A DNA stretch of 64,000 bases from Protula sp. h YS-2021 (Eukaryota; Annelida; Polychaeta; Sabellida; Serpulidae): assembly GCA_949752745.1 (NCBI GenBank), contig OX457024.1:107810287-107874286 (forward strand), written 5' to 3'. Below the pieces are notes generated by a model, which was not told the DNA's origin, did not search any database, and worked only from the letters and a program-made list of their open reading frames with translations. The translations under genes and the position numbers were made by a program. Below, in pieces: positions 11,608 to 26,200 of this stretch (positions within the stretch are counted from its first letter, which is position 1; each line of letters begins with the position of its first letter).

Positions 11608-12415
11608 GCGATTTCTTCTCCAACTCGCGAAATGTACGCCAAAAATCTAACTTCGTTATTAGGGACTTTTCAGACATAAGTTGTATATGAAAATCTCGGT
11701 AGATTTTTTTTACATTCAATTCCGAAAGCGAAAATATATAAAAGACAACAGATTAAGAGAAATTTAACAAAGCATGAACCCTGCGAAACAGAATATTTTG
11801 TTTACATAATTTGCATATTTTACACCATTTTTTGATATCTGCAACTATAAGTTTGATGTGAATCGAGACTGTGTAAAAAATGTAAACAAACCGATTTTGT
11901 TTATAAACAAAGGCCACGTGCTTTCTGTAAAAGAGTATTAGGGAAACACTAAATAAAAGCCAAACAAGCGTAGAGTTTGTTTTCTTTTATTTACACCATA
12001 ATCCCAATGTAATATTTATTTTCTTTCATTTCTATACATAAACTATTTAACATTAATTGAAGATTTACAAAATATTGAAGAGCAGCACAAAAGATATTAA
12101 AACAGATGAATGTTTAAAAACATAGATTTATATTATACAGATGAATTGTTTAAAAACAAAATACAGATTTATACAGATGAATGTTTAAAAACAAAACTCT
12201 TTTAAAATATAACCAAAATACAGGAAAAATAATACAACAAAATCCTTCACTGATATAACCGTCTTGTGTAAATAACCAACTCTATCTTATTTTCAAGCTC
12301 AGTGTTATGTACACTACTTAAAATTTAATGATAGGCCGAAAAAAACGTGAGGCAATGAGATATAAACCACATAAAAGCTTCCTAAAGAAAACAAAATACA
12401 CAGCAGAAACTTTCA
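11608..12415. other. A+T-rich left subterminal region of the element
   Basis: No gene. A short duplicated stretch (ATACAGATGAATGTTTAAAA, about 12100-12200) is the only structure seen. Confidence 0.4.
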
Positions 12416-15400
12416 AACTAACTTGCGAAATGTACGTACACAACCATGCACAAAATTTGCAAGTTTAGAGACCATGCAACACAACTTGGGTGTACTACCC
12501 CTCTCGTGACGTTCATAAAGTTAATGTCGGTGACTTCGTATGAGAAAAATTAACTGAAAATAACACAATTAAAACTTTCAAACTGACATGCGAAATGTAC
12601 GTACAAAATCATGCGAAATGTGCGAACACCAAAATTTTTTAATCACGGAAACATCGGCAAATTTTCCAAGTTTTGAGACAATGTCACGTTTGCGCGTACG
12701 CCCTTCTCGCGACGTTCATAAATTTAAAGTCGGTCACTTCGTATAAGAACAGTGAACTGCAAATAACAGGTAAAACTGACAAGCGAAATGCACGTTTATA
12801 CACAATCATGCGAAATGAACGTATAACAACCATGCATGTGACACGGTCTCAAACTTTTGACAATTTTGCCGATGTTTCTGTAAATAAGCACATTTTGGTG
12901 TTCGCACATTTTGCATGGTTGTGTACGTACTAAAGTAGGTGACTTAGTATGAGAAAAGTGAACTGCAAATAACACAATTAAAACTTTCAAACTGACATGC
13001 GAAATGTACGCACACAACCATGCGAAATGTGCGAACACCGAAATTTTCTTAATCACGGCAATATCGGCAAAATTTCCAAGTTTTGAGGCTCTGTCACATA
13101 CCTTTTGCTCGTACTACCCAATCTCGTAACGTTCATAAACTTTGAAATTGGTCACTCCGAACAGAGAACTTTCGAACTGACAAACGAAATGTACGCTCAT
13201 ACACAACCATGCGAAATGTAATGCAACCAGGCGAAATCTGCGACGCAAGTATTTATTTTTTTTAAATACATAGGCAAACTTGGCAGCTTTTGTCACCTGT
13301 CACATGAAACTTATCCGTACTACCCATCACCGCCACTTTCATAAATTTACAGACTGTCACTTTATACAAGAAAAATCAAATGCAAATAACACACTGAAAC
13401 TTGATACGCGAACGCACATAACCATGCGAAATGTACGAAACAAAAACACTTCTTAATACCTCGGCAAATTTGGCAGGTTTTGAGACCCCGTTACATGAAA
13501 ATTGCCCGTACTACCCAGAACCGTGACGTTCATAAATTAAAAGTCGGTCACTTCGTATAAGAACAGTGAACTGCATGGAAAAAATGATACAAAAAAAAAA
13601 AAAAAAATTCCCCACACTTGTGTAAACCAAAACAGAATCCCACGAACATGACATCACCGCGAAATGTCCCCAAAACAGTTTATTTTTTTAACGGATTTGA
13701 AGCTTCATCCGCCTTTTTATTTTTCTTGTGAAAATTTGAAAGGTATGCCCGCAACTGAACTTTGTCCCTGTGTCCTAAAATATCACATGCTAAATGTACG
13801 TCCAAAACCATGTATGTAACAGGGTTTCAAACTTCAAAAATTTTGCCGATGCTTCTATGAATTAGAACATTTTGGTGTTCGCACATTTCGCATGGTTTTG
13901 TACGTACTTAATTCGGCCACTTGGTGTGAGAAAAATGGACTGCAAATAATGCAGCTAAAGCTTTCGAATTGACAAGCGAAATTTACGTACACAATTATGC
14001 GAAATGTGCGAACACCAAAATGTTCTTACTCACAGAAACATCAGCAAAATGTGCAAGTTCTGAGACCCTGCCACATATCATTTTCTCGTACTACATCGTC
14101 TCGCAACGCTCATAAATTTAAAGTCGGCCACTTCTTATAGGAGCAGTGAAATGCAAATAACACAGCTAATACTTTCGAACTGACAAGCGAAATGCACGCA
14201 CACATCTACAACCATGCGAAATGTAGTGCAACCACGCGAAATCTACGACGCAAGTATTTATTTTTTAAATACATCGGCAAAATTGGCAGCTTTTGTGACC
14301 CTGTCACATGAAACTTATCCGTACTATCCATCACCGCCACTTTCACAAATTTACAGTCTGTCACTTTATACAAGAAAAATCAAATGCAAATAACACACTG
14401 AAACCTGATACGCGAACGCACATAACCATGCGAAATGTACGAACCAAAACACTTCTTAATACCTCGGCAAATTTGGCAGGTTTTGAGACCCCGTTACATG
14501 AAAATTGCCCGTACTACCCAGACCCGTGACGTTCATAAATTAGAAGTCGGTCACTTCGTATAAGAACAGTGAACTGCATGAAAAAAAAACTGATACAAAA
14601 AAAAAAAAAACTCCTCCCACTTGTGTAAACCAAAACAGAATCCCACAAAAATGACATCACAGCGAAATGTCCCCAAAACAGTTTATTTTTTTTTTAAATG
14701 GATCTGAAGCTTCATCCGCCTTTTTATTTTTCTTGTAAAATTTTGAAAGGTATGCCCGCAACTGAACTTTGTTCCTGTGTCCTAAAATATCACATGCGAA
14801 ATGTACGTCCACAACCATGTATGTAACAGGGTCTCAAACTTCGAAAATTTTGCCGATGTTTCTGTGAATTAGAACATTTTGGTGTTCGCACATTTCGCAT
14901 GGTTTTGTACGTATCAAAGTCACACTTGGTGTGAGAAAAGTTGCCTGCAATTAACACAGTTAAAGCTTTCGAATTGACATGCCAAATGTACGTACACAAC
15001 CATGCGAAATGTGCGAACACCAAAATGTTCTTACTCACAGAAACATCAGCAAAATTTGTAAAGTTTTGAGACCCTGCCACATATCATTTTCTCGTACTAC
15101 ATCATCTCGCAACGCTCATAAATTTAAAGTCGGCCACTTCTTATAGGAGCAGTGAACTGCAAATAACACAGCTAATGCTTTCGAACTGACAAGCGAAATG
15201 TACGCACACATCTACAACCATGCGAAATGCAGTGCAACCACGCGAAATCTACGACGCAAGTATTTCTTTTTTAAATACATCGGCAAACTTTGCACCTTTT
15301 GTGACCCTGTCACATGAAACTTATCCGTACTATCCATCAACGCCACTTTCATAAATTTACAGTTTGTCACTGTAAACGAGAAAAATCAAATACAAATAAC

Positions 15401-15715
15401 ACTCTGAAACCTGATACGCGACCGCACATAACCATGCGAAATGTACGAACCAAAACACTTCTTAATACCTCGGCAAATTTGGCAGGTTTTGAGACCCCGT
15501 TACATGAAAATTGCCCGTACTACCCAGACCCGTGACGTTCATAAATATGAAGTCGGTCACTTCGTATAAGAACAGTGAACTGCATGGAAAAACTGATACA
15601 AAAAAAACTCCCCCCACTTGTGTAAACCAAAACGGAATACCACAAACATGACATCACAGCGAAATGGTCCCGAAATAGCGTCTTTTTTTTAAACGGATCT
15701 GAAGCTTCATGTTAC
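12416..15715 (+). repeat. ~1,005-bp tandem units rich in CATGCGAAATG (about 3 copies)
   Basis: The stretch 13780-14640 is repeated at about 14790-15610 with an offset of ~1,005 bp. A more diverged earlier copy covers about 12590-13740. Markers are TGCAACCACGCGAAATCTACG (13222, 14224, 15232), TTCTTAATACCTCGGC (13455, 14455, 15461) and GTCCTAAAATATCACATGC (13772, 14778). Identical 73-residue chance frames at 14308 and 15314 only reflect the duplication. Each unit holds many CATGCGAAATGTACG/GTGCG words in both orientations. Confidence 0.85.
14857..15046. repeat. ~57-bp inverted repeat with ~75-nt loop
   Basis: The left arm (14857-14913) reads TTCTGTGAATTAGAAC then TTTGGTGTTCGCACATTTCG. The right arm (14989-15046) is its near-perfect reverse complement. 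Equivalent pairs occur at about 13849-14044, 12878-13060 and 16605-16796, one per tandem unit. Confidence 0.8.
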
Positions 15716-16586
15716 CATGAAAACACTGACATTACTAACACCATGGAAGACATCACGTTTCACCGCCAGAAAATGCAACGACAGAAACATAAGCATAAAA
15801 AACATGTTATACAATGAATAGCAACGAAGGAAGTGTATATTTATCCTTTCTACTTCGCTACCGTGCGCTTTGCGTCTTCAACATTTTTCCCTTCCCACTC
15901 GAGTTACACAGTTAGTCCCACACACGAACCCCGTGCCAAGGTAAGACTTGAACGTCACCGCACAGCCCCCCTCCCTTACTTTCATTTCTAACAAGTACGC
16001 TTTCTGACAGCGAAACTAAAAACAAATTAAAACAAATACTCGCTGGGTCAAACAGCATGATTTCATAAAGACAGGTGTCCTGACTTAATACTGGAAAACG
16101 AAAAAACCTGCCCCGTAATTTTTGAAAGCTCTTGATAAATCGACAATCCCCTACCACCAATCCCACCCACCCACCCCCAATATTAAATGAGTATGTTTGT
16201 CAATACACCTTTTCCTGTCTACCTAGCAAGTGCTTTGTTTAAACCAACCGCACGAGTTTAAGTAATAACGCCACAACCGATGGCCCCCGATGCCGACTTA
16301 CAACACTACGTCCAGTGTTACCATGAAAACACTGACATTACTAACACCATGGAAGACATCACGTTTCACCGCCAGAAAATGCAACGACAGAAACATAAGC
16401 ATAAAAAACATGTTATACAATGAATAGCAACGAAGGAAGTGTATATTTATCCTTTCTACTCCGCTACCGTGCGCTTTGCGTCTTCAACATTTTTCCCTTC
16501 CCACTCGAGTTACACAGTTAGTCCCACACACGAACCCCGTGCCAAGGTAAGACTTGAACGTCACAGCACAGCCCCCCTCCCTTACA
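15712..16586 (+). repeat. 268-bp direct repeats 608 bp apart
   Basis: 15712-15978 and 16318-16586 are nearly identical, from GTTACCATGAAAACACTGAC to GCACAGCCCCCCTCCCTTAC. The unique middle (15979-16317) has no recognised feature. A partial fourth copy of the ~1-kb unit follows at 16590-16985. Confidence 0.9.
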
Positions 16587-17001
16587 AATTAAAATAAATT
16601 TTGCCGATGTTTGTGAATTAGAACATTTTGGTGTTCGCACATTTCGCATGGTTTTGTACGTATCAAAGTCACACTTGGTGTGAGAAAAGTTGCCTGCAAT
16701 AAACACAGTTAAAGCTTTCGAATTGACATGCCAAATGTACGTACACAACCATGCGAAATGTGCGAACACCAAAATGTTCTTACTCACAGAAACATCAGCA
16801 AAATTTGCAAGTTTTGAGACTCTGTCACATATTATTTACTCGTACTACCCAATCTCACAACGTTCATAAACTTTGAAATTGGTCACTCCGAACAGAGAAC
16901 TTTCGAACTGACAGTTAAAAAGAAAACTCCCCGCACTTGTGTAAACCAAAACAGAATACCACAAACATGATATCACAGCGAAATGTCCCCAAAATATTTT
17001 C

Positions 17002-17228
17002 TTATTTTTTAAACGGATCTGAAGCTTCTTCCGCCTTTCTATTTCTCTTGTACAAATTTGAAAGGTATGCCCGCAACTGAACTTTGTTCCTGTGTCCTAA
17101 AATATCACTTTCCTCTGAAAGGCAGGACTTGATTTCTTTCATCGTTGGCGGCTTGTATCGGTCAATGTGGCCTTGGAAATGTTTATGCACCGCCTCTTTT
17201 TCCTCTGTTGTCCACGGCCTACTCGAAC
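17002..17228 (-). CDS. Exon 14: C-terminal Myb/SANT-like domain and stop
   Basis: Reads RPWTTEEKEAVHKHFQGHI, then PTMKEIKSCL, LGHRNKVQLRAYLSNLYKR and ends DPFKK-stop. R-W-(S/T)-x-E-E-K-x-A-V is typical of the SANT-like C-terminus attached to YRLP-type recombinase proteins. The acceptor is TTTTACAG at 17229. The neighbouring copy of the ~1-kb repeat (GTCCTAAAATATCAC) overlaps the end of this exon: 17050-17105 resembles 13738-13790 and 14740-14795. Parts of exon 14 were therefore copied into the downstream tandem units. Confidence 0.7.
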
Positions 17229-20200
17229 CTGTAAAATAATTTGCACAAGTGTAAAACATGTGTATCTAGCAAAATAAATTTGTGAGTTTACATTAAGTGT
17301 CGAGCATTGCAAAAGATAAGGCGAGATTATAAAATGTAAGTGCAATGAACTGTCAATTCTTGCGAAAGCACACGTTACATTCAATATAGTTTTCGCAACG
17401 CTATTAACAGAACCACGCGAAATGTACCACCTAAAATTTATGTGAACCGAATGCTTTCTGTTAAATCCTACCTTTAGTTTTCTTGGGACTCTCTGACCTG
17501 CGGCTGTGACCGGATTTCTTCCGTTTCTTTTTCATAAGTGATGATACTGAGGTGACAGGCAAAGGAATTTCATATTCCACCTCGTCTGAAAGAAAAACAT
17601 AAATGAACACGTCTAAATGCAATGTTTTTGCTTATATGCAAGAGAAATTAATTATACATAGTGAAGGGTCAACAACATACAATTAAAAACAATGTTAAAT
17701 ATTCATCTACACTAAAATTTTCTTAGTCTCTCACTCCATGCGAAATGTGAAGTACATCTTTCTTTAATATTTTTGCTTGTATGCTTGTACCTGAACTATC
17801 GTCTGAAGCATCAGCGGTCGGTGGAGCAGGAGCGGAAGGAGCTGCTGTTTGTTGTTTTTTTGCTTTGGTACTTTTTTTCTTCTGCGCTTTCAGGAAATTG
17901 AAGATTTCTCTCACAGAACGACCCAGTAACATTTCCTCGTCTCGAACTCGATCCTCCACTTCATCTAACGTTGGAAGACTACCTCTGTGGTGTAATTCTT
18001 TCTTGAATATGGTCTTCATGAGAGCCACTTCAACTTCACTGAAGTGGGGACGAGTTGCTTGATCGCCTGTAAAAACATAAAAAAATGCCACTTTGTTATA
18101 AATAACATTGGCGGAGTTGCAGCAGTACCAAAAACCTGCGAAATTCAAAGGTCACACATTTTATTACTACTGTCTCATGTTTTGTACAGCCTTGTAAATG
18201 ATAATTACATTCTGAACAATGTTTAAAAAAAAATAATAAAAAAAAAACGTTTAATGAAATAGTCATTACAAATATCACCCCTTTATCATCTTACACAACT
18301 TTACTCCTGACTGTTTACGCACAATTCAAGCGAAATCCGATTAATAGGTTTCTTACCCAGCAGTCGTTGCTCCGTCTCTCTTATGACGTCCACTTCTCCC
18401 TCTCCGTCTGATTCTTCAACATCACCTGCGAACAGCATAGACGGGTATCAAATTAACTCCCAATTACATATACACGTCATTTTCGCGCCAAACTGAACTG
18501 TGTGTTACTTCAAATCTTCTCAGCTGTAAAACATACATGGGAACGGGGTCGAAAAAAGTAGGAAAATAAACGTACTGAAACACACACATCTTAAAACATT
18601 TTTTGGGTTTTTTAACATCTCCCTGTTACAAAGTCAGCTAACTATACTTTTCAAATTTTCTTACAAATTTTGAAGTACATTTTGCACGTAAAGTGCAACA
18701 TAAACCTACTTTCCGTTGGTCCACCCTGTGCAGTCACCTCGCCAATTTCCACATCCGGCAACGCTTCGTAGCCCGTTTGTTGGTATGGTTCCCTTGGCTT
18801 CCCACTGTTTATGGCAATGAGGACCTGTGCCACTTTACTCTTTTCGACAATGTCGACCGGTAATCTGTAGTAATCCCTATGAACCCTTATGTCGTGACCC
18901 ATGAAATTTGCCAAAAAGTCCTGCTCTACGTGCGGCAAGTTTAACACTTGCGACATCGTTGCAAGGTGTTTTCGCATGTTTGTTGAATTAAAAATGTTCA
19001 AGTCGGTAAGGCCTGCTTCCACTGCTACCTTTTTTACCGCGACGTGCCCCTCCATCGGTGTGTTATAATTTCCGGGACGTGCAAAGACATAAACCGAGTT
19101 CTTGTGGACGTACTTTTCGCGTAGCTTCAGCAGCAGCTTGATGTTTTCGTGCATATCGTTTGTTAACAGCACCGATATTCGTCTAGAGCATTTCCCCAAG
19201 AACTCAATCCTGATCAATTTGCTTGCCAACTGCTTTTCGAATTCCTGCATTCCCGCTAGATATTCGGGATCTGGCTCTGATGAAATTTTCAGACCGTCAG
19301 TTAAATCCTTCAATAGCAACCTTTCGACCTCACCACTGCGTTTTCTGTTGAACATTATCACCTGTGCGAGGGTATACACCACGACTTCCCTATAGATGTC
19401 TTCTTTCGCCGGTTTCGTATGAAGTACCTTCATTCTGTTCGATATGTGTTGGAAAAACTTGTCAATGTCTTGAAACATTGGCAGAATTTTTCTCTTGTTA
19501 AATTTTCGTCGCTTTAGCAGGAAGTTAGCTCGTCTGGACAAACATGTGTAATAACGATCGAGCACAGAATGGAACACAGAGGCAATCTTGTTTTTCGAGT
19601 AGTCTCCATTTCGTAGGCAATGCATCTCGTATTCGGTTGCAAGGGTTCTTAGAGTTCCTCCTAATCTCATAACCGCCGATGGATGGCTGAATTCTTCTTG
19701 TGATGCTGGTCCTTCGTCCTGGGACATTTTAATAACGCTCTCCATTAGCCTGTAGTGGCCAGGGTGGACTAGGTCTTCACTGCTTACGAAAACATCGGGA
19801 TATTTCTCGCGACACAGCTTAAGTAACTTTGCCAAAGCTATGACGGGTTGTGTTATCATACTTTGCGCCTTCGACATATGACCATGTTTATCGGATAAAA
19901 ATTCCATCAGCTCTAGCAGCAACTTGTCGTTCTTTATGATCTCCGTCGTATGACACGGGTGCATGCGTGCCAAAGCCTTTTTAACAGATTCAGACTTGGT
20001 GTCCACTTGCATCATTTTAGCTCTTGCCTCAGGAACAAGTCGTTTTCGCGTAGTTTTTTCGGGCGTATCAATTTTCTCTCCTTTTTCCCGTCGATCTGCA
20101 TTTTGCTTACATTCCCTCCTTTGATGACGTGCGAAGTTTTCTTTCGTTATCATTGCCTTGCAGTATGGACACAACAGGTACTCTTTTTCTTCAGTCGCTC

Positions 20201-23200
20201 TCTCCCTCTTCCTCATGGTGTTTCGGTATTTGACAATTAAGTCTTTCAACCCTTTCTTTTTGGCCTGTTTGTTGTACCAATAATCTCCCAATTTTCGAAT
20301 TCTATCCCATTCCAATGCACGACAACGCTTGTCTTTGATTTCTTTTATAACTTTTATTTCGTCTTCGTTTCGATGGACGCCTGTGCAATGTTCGGCTACA
20401 CGTGCAATCAATTTGTGACAGAAGAAACAACAATGCTTTTTTTTACTGGCTGGGTCCAGTCTTGGTAGATCGAAATCACTATCCGCAGTTGCTACCGTTG
20501 AAGATTCAATTGCAGTAGCTGGTTCTGTATCCGAGGTTTCGCTTCTTAAAGCTGATGGTGTTGAAACCGTTCGTTTCGCTGACTTGCGACGTGATTTCAT
20601 TGGGGTCGATGTGACGGGCGTAGATACGGATCTGTCGGTACTTGAACTAAACATCGGTCCCTCTGTTGTGTCTTTTTCTCCAACAGGCACCGATGGGTCC
20701 TCCATCTGACCGTGTTCGTCGCCTGAGATCTCGCTACTTTTCACTGATCTGCGAACCGTTGCTTTCGCCGCTTTTCCTGGAGTTGTGACAGGGGTTTCAT
20801 TAGACTCACTGCTACTTGTAGTAAATGTATGTTTTTTTCCTGGTAACCTTTTCTTTTTCGCAGTGGGTACGGAGTCTGAATCACCATCATGAGCGTGGCC
20901 AGAGCTTCTGACGGACTTGGGCTGTAACTCCGACTTTGTAAGATATTTCTGTCTCCCTCTTTTGTCTTTCTCTGGCGCCGATGAGGCTTTCAATTGACTG
21001 TGTTTGCCACCTGATCTCTGGCTACTTTTCACTGCTGGTCTGCGAACTATTGCTTTTGCACCTGATCTCTGGCTACTTTTCACTGCTGGTCTGCGAACCG
21101 TTGCTTTCGCTGCCTTTCGTGGAGTTGATGTGATAGGGGCTTCATCAGACTCCTCATCACTGCTACTTGAACTAAATTTATGTTTTTTTCCTGAGAGCCT
21201 TTTCTTTTTTGGAGTGGGTACGTAGTCTGAATCATGGTCACGATCGACGGAAGAGCTTTCATCGGACTGGGGCTGTAGCCTTTTCTGTTTAGGGCGAATT
21301 CGCAGTGAGAAACTCTTTGGCTTTTCTATCTGGGCCACTGATACGGGAGAACTGTTTTCTATCTGAGCCATTGGTACGGGAGAACTTAATACCGATGAAT
21401 CTGAGACGTGTTGTTCAACATTCGGTTCTAACGGAATGACCTCTCTTAGGGACACCTCGAACACCTCAGGATCACAATCTTTTCCCGCCTCTGCAATAAA
21501 TATATTAACCTAAAATAGCACTGAAATTCAGACAAAGAAATCATGGCAAATGCAAAGCAAGTCATTTTTACACAAGTAGGACAAAATACTACCATACCAC
21601 AGCGAATGTAACCCCCTCTCATATGTTTGCATCATGAGCTGGTTACTTCAATTTGTTAATAACATTAACTGCAAATGCTAAACCTCATATCGCACTTTTT
21701 GGTTAAAAAATAAACATTGTTGTGTATCAACATGTCGCAGTGAAACGAACCGAATTTAAAAAAAAAAAAACCACAGCAGACTCCAGATTTAGGGCACCAA
21801 GTGGCGAGTGCTGAAACTGAGTTCAATCTATCTTTTTTTTTTTCTTTGAGAAAGGGGCGGGGTGAGGGGGGGGAGAAGGTTGCAACCCACCATAGCCCCC
21901 TAATTACACCAAGTACACATTTTTGATTCTGGTGTATCAACATATTGCAGTGAAACGAACTGAATTTTGAAAAAAAAACCACAGCAGACTCCAGATTAAG
22001 GGTACCAAGAGGTGAGCGCTGAAACTGAGTTCAATCTATTTTTTTTTTCTTTGAGAAAGGGGCGGGGTGAGCGGGGGGGGGGGAAGGGAAAGTTGCAACC
22101 CATCGTAGCCCCCTAATTACACCAAGTACACATTTTTGATTCCGGTGTATCAACATATTGCAGTGAAACGAACTGAATTTTGAAAAAAAAAACCACAGCA
22201 GACTCCAGATTAAGGGTACCAAGAGGTGAGCGCTGAAACTGAGTTCAATCTATTTTTTTTTCTTTGAGAAAGGGGCGGGGTGAGGGGGGGGAGAGGGAAG
22301 GTTGCAACCCATCGTAGCCCCCTAATTACACCAAGTACACATTTTTGATTCTGGTGTATCAACATATTGCAGTGAAACGAACTGAATTTTGAAAAAAAAA
22401 AACCACAGCAGACTCCAGATTAAGGGTACCAAGAGGTGAGCGCTGAAACTGAGTTCAATCTATTTTTTTTTCTTTGAGAAAGGGGCGGGGTGAGGGGGGG
22501 GGGGAGAGGGAAGGTTGCAACCCATCGTAGCCCCCTAATTACACCAAGTACACATTTTTGATTCTGGTGTATCAACATATTGCAGTGAAACGAACTGAAT
22601 TTTGAAAAAAAAACCACAGCAGACTCCAGATTAAGGGTACCAAGAGGTGAGCGCTGAAACTGAGTTCAATCTATTTTTTTTTCTTTGAGAAAGGGGCGGG
22701 GTGAGGGGAGGAGAGGGAAGGTTGCAACCCATCATAGCTCCCTAATTACACCAAGTACACTTTCTTCATTCTGGTGTATCGACATGTTGCAGTGAAACGA
22801 ACTGAATTTTGAATAATAATAAACATAGGCATCGGAGATGCAGAGCCTTCAGCCAATAACAGCTACATCACTGTGGTCCAGTTACTCTTTTGAAATACCG
22901 CCCGGATAAAAACAACATACAAGGTGCAACGGATGAAGCGGCGGACGGGTGTTTGCACATTTACACTATATATACTTTCTTCCTGTAAAGTTTCGTGAAG
23001 CTCCGATAAATAGTTTTTGAGATATCGCCCAGACAAAAAAATTTACGGACAGACGAACGGACAGACCGATAGCAATAGCTCCCTACTAACACCAATATTA
23101 CGTCCTGCGATTTTGTGAAACAAGCCGTTTGGGTGTGGGGGCGGTCTCGCCAGCAATAATGTCTTCGTTTAACGGTATTAATATTTTTCTGACCACTACA

Positions 23201-26200
23201 CTTTACCACTGCACAAATGCTCAATACCAGCGAAATGGACATCGCATAAAAACTATTTTACTTACCACCTTTTGTTTCTTCTGTCAGCGCGCAAAACCTT
23301 TCCAAGACATGGTGCTGTTGCTCTTGCATAAGGTCCTCCTCCCTTACAGCTGTTGATGGAATAGGCCGCTGCCGAGATGTTACGGGTGCACTACAGGTCG
23401 TCAAGTGCTCTAGAAATTCAGGATCAGGTTCGGCGTCATCACGCAACATCTCAGAAAATGATAAATTTGGAAAAAAGTTTTGCTCTTGTGCTGTTGTAGC
23501 TTGTGGCTGACAAAGTTCATGGCTAGTTTGCTCCTGCCCCTCCCCCTCATCACTTGCTTTGGCCAAGACATCTGCTGAAACAAAAGAAATAAAAACAAAA
23601 TGCATTTCTAAATATCTTTTCCATATAAAACACACTCAACATGCGAAACGCGATATTGCTATGTTTTAGACTTGCACTTAACCTGGATGGTTTCGCTTGC
23701 TTGACGTCCTCATCAGTTTACAACCATACCGTAAAATGTATTATATTGTATTAAAGCATACAGCTAAAAAATAAAAATGAAATACGTAAAACCTACCCAA
23801 AATAGCACTTGTATCTACTGTTTGCAGTGAAGACCTGGGTTCAATGTGGGAAAAAGTTATGCCTTCAGGTTTCAGTCCTTCTACCACATCCCTCACAACA
23901 CATGTCGCAATTTCCTGTCCCGCAAATACCTCCGCATCTACCCCTCCAGGCCTCTGTACCATCCTGCAAACAAGTCCGGCAGCTTCTACAACAAAACAAA
24001 ATGACAGACATGAGAGTTACACAAGCAAATGGTAAATGCATTTATGTGATATACGCGAAACCAGATGCACTGCACACTTTTTTTATGTTCAACTTACTTG
24101 ATAACACATCTAAAATGAGAAAGAAACAAAGCCAATAAATAACTCTGAGTTACCTTGTTGATTAAAGTGCAAGGCGAAAAGCGCTGTATTTTAATTGATA
24201 ACAAAGCTAAATACGACTTACCCATTGCATTTGCAAGGTAGGTATTCCCTGGTTGGACCGTGTAAGTACCTTCCGTCTTGTGGGACAACTCAAAGATCTT
24301 GACTGGTTGAGGTACAGGTTTCACCACTCCTAAAAAAGTTAAAAGGATTTTGAATTTAAGTCATATTTTAGTTTCTTTCCGAGCATTTTTCGTGGGCGCA
24401 AACACAAAATTATTTGGAACAGCGAAATGGGCTGCAGTTGCAAACCCTAAAAACAAAAATAAGCAACACACGAGGTGACCACTTTAAACACAGCTGGGCA
24501 ACAGAACATCTTATGCTTCAATAGTTAAAAAAAAATACACTTACCAAGTAATTTGCCCTCAAACGACTCTGTAGCACCCAATTTCGCATCTTCAGCCAGT
24601 TTTGTGTTACTAAAATGTGTAGCTGCCCCCTCTTTCTTTGACTTGCTAGCAAACTTTTGTAAAAGGGCACCAACGCCCGTAATAACGGTATCGCTTCCCG
24701 GACTACATTCAAAAGTGTCCCTGTCTTCTGTCTCACGCCTTCCCCTTGCTGCTACGGGAACATTTTCTGAAAATGTATCACATTCTAACTACATAAGCGA
24801 AATGAGCAGCACATCAAAGCTGGACACCCTGGATTGCATTTGTTTTGCAAACTCTAAACCACTGCGGATTCGCACGACAGAGACTGACAACTTCACGTGA
24901 AATCAAAATGCCAACTACGCTTAAAGAGACCATGTAGCGGCCAGGAATAACCTTTACATTCAATCTTCAATTCAAAGCTGTACTCACAAAACTCTTTCAA
25001 TCACATTCGGAAGACCTGGAGGGCCACTACTGCTGTTGCCCTACTTGAATTTTGCACGTGACATCCTGCTAAGGCAGTGCTTAAGCAATGCCTAAGCAGG
25101 ATTTCACATGCAAAATCCAAATAGGATAGCAGCAGTAATTGCCCCCCCCCCCCAGGTCTTCCGTAATCACAGCAGTGATAAGCAGTCCTTTTCGCCGACA
25201 ACCATAATGCAAGAAAAAAGTTTTGAATTCTTTAAAATGCCAGCACCCGATTCCCTTGACCAAATCTGCACTACTGCTACATATGTCAGGATACTCCTTC
25301 CGACACACCTCAGCAACAATTCTTACCCTTTATAAATGCAAAAGCATCACTTACCCAGCGACTTCTCATAAGACGCCCCTTGAACAGCCGATTCCGCATT
25401 CGCTGTGTCTTTTTCGCCCTGCGATGAATGTGTGTGTGCCCCCTCTTCCCTTTTCACCGATCTCTCACAAAGCTCCTTTGACATGATATCAACGCCCGTA
25501 ATGACGCAATCGCTGTCCGAACTACGTTCTTCGGATTGCGCCACCCCCTCCCCAACGGTGACCGTAACGTCTGTGTCACGGCTTCCGATTGCAGCAACGG
25601 GGACATTTTCTGAAAAAGTATAACACTGGTATTACAAACGCTAAATCACTGAATTCGTACGACAGAGACACTGACAACTTCACATCAAGTCAAAACAGCA
25701 ACTAAATTTGAAAAGACCATGAAGCGCCCAGGAATAACCTTCACATTTCATCTTCAATTCAAAGCTGAACTGTACAAAACTCTTACAATCTTAGCAGTGG
25801 GCACCGATAAGCAGTCCGTTTCGCCGACAACCACAACGCACGAAAAATGTTTTGAATTCTTTGAAACGTCAGCACCTGGTTGGCTTGACCAAATCTGCAC
25901 TAGTGCTACATATATCCCGATACACCTTCCGACACATCTCAGCAACAATTCTTACCCTTTATAAATGCAAAAGCATCACTTACCCAGCGACTTCTCAGAC
26001 GACGCCCCTTCAACAGCCGATTCCGCATTCGCTGAGAGTTTTGTGTCTTTCTCGCCCTGCGATGAATGTGTGTTAGCCGACTCTACCCTTTTCACTGGTC
26101 TCTCACAAAGCTCTTTTGACATGGTTTTAACGCCTTGAATGACGCAATCGCTGCCCGAACTACGTTCTTCGGATTGCGCCACCCCCTCCCCAACGGTGGC

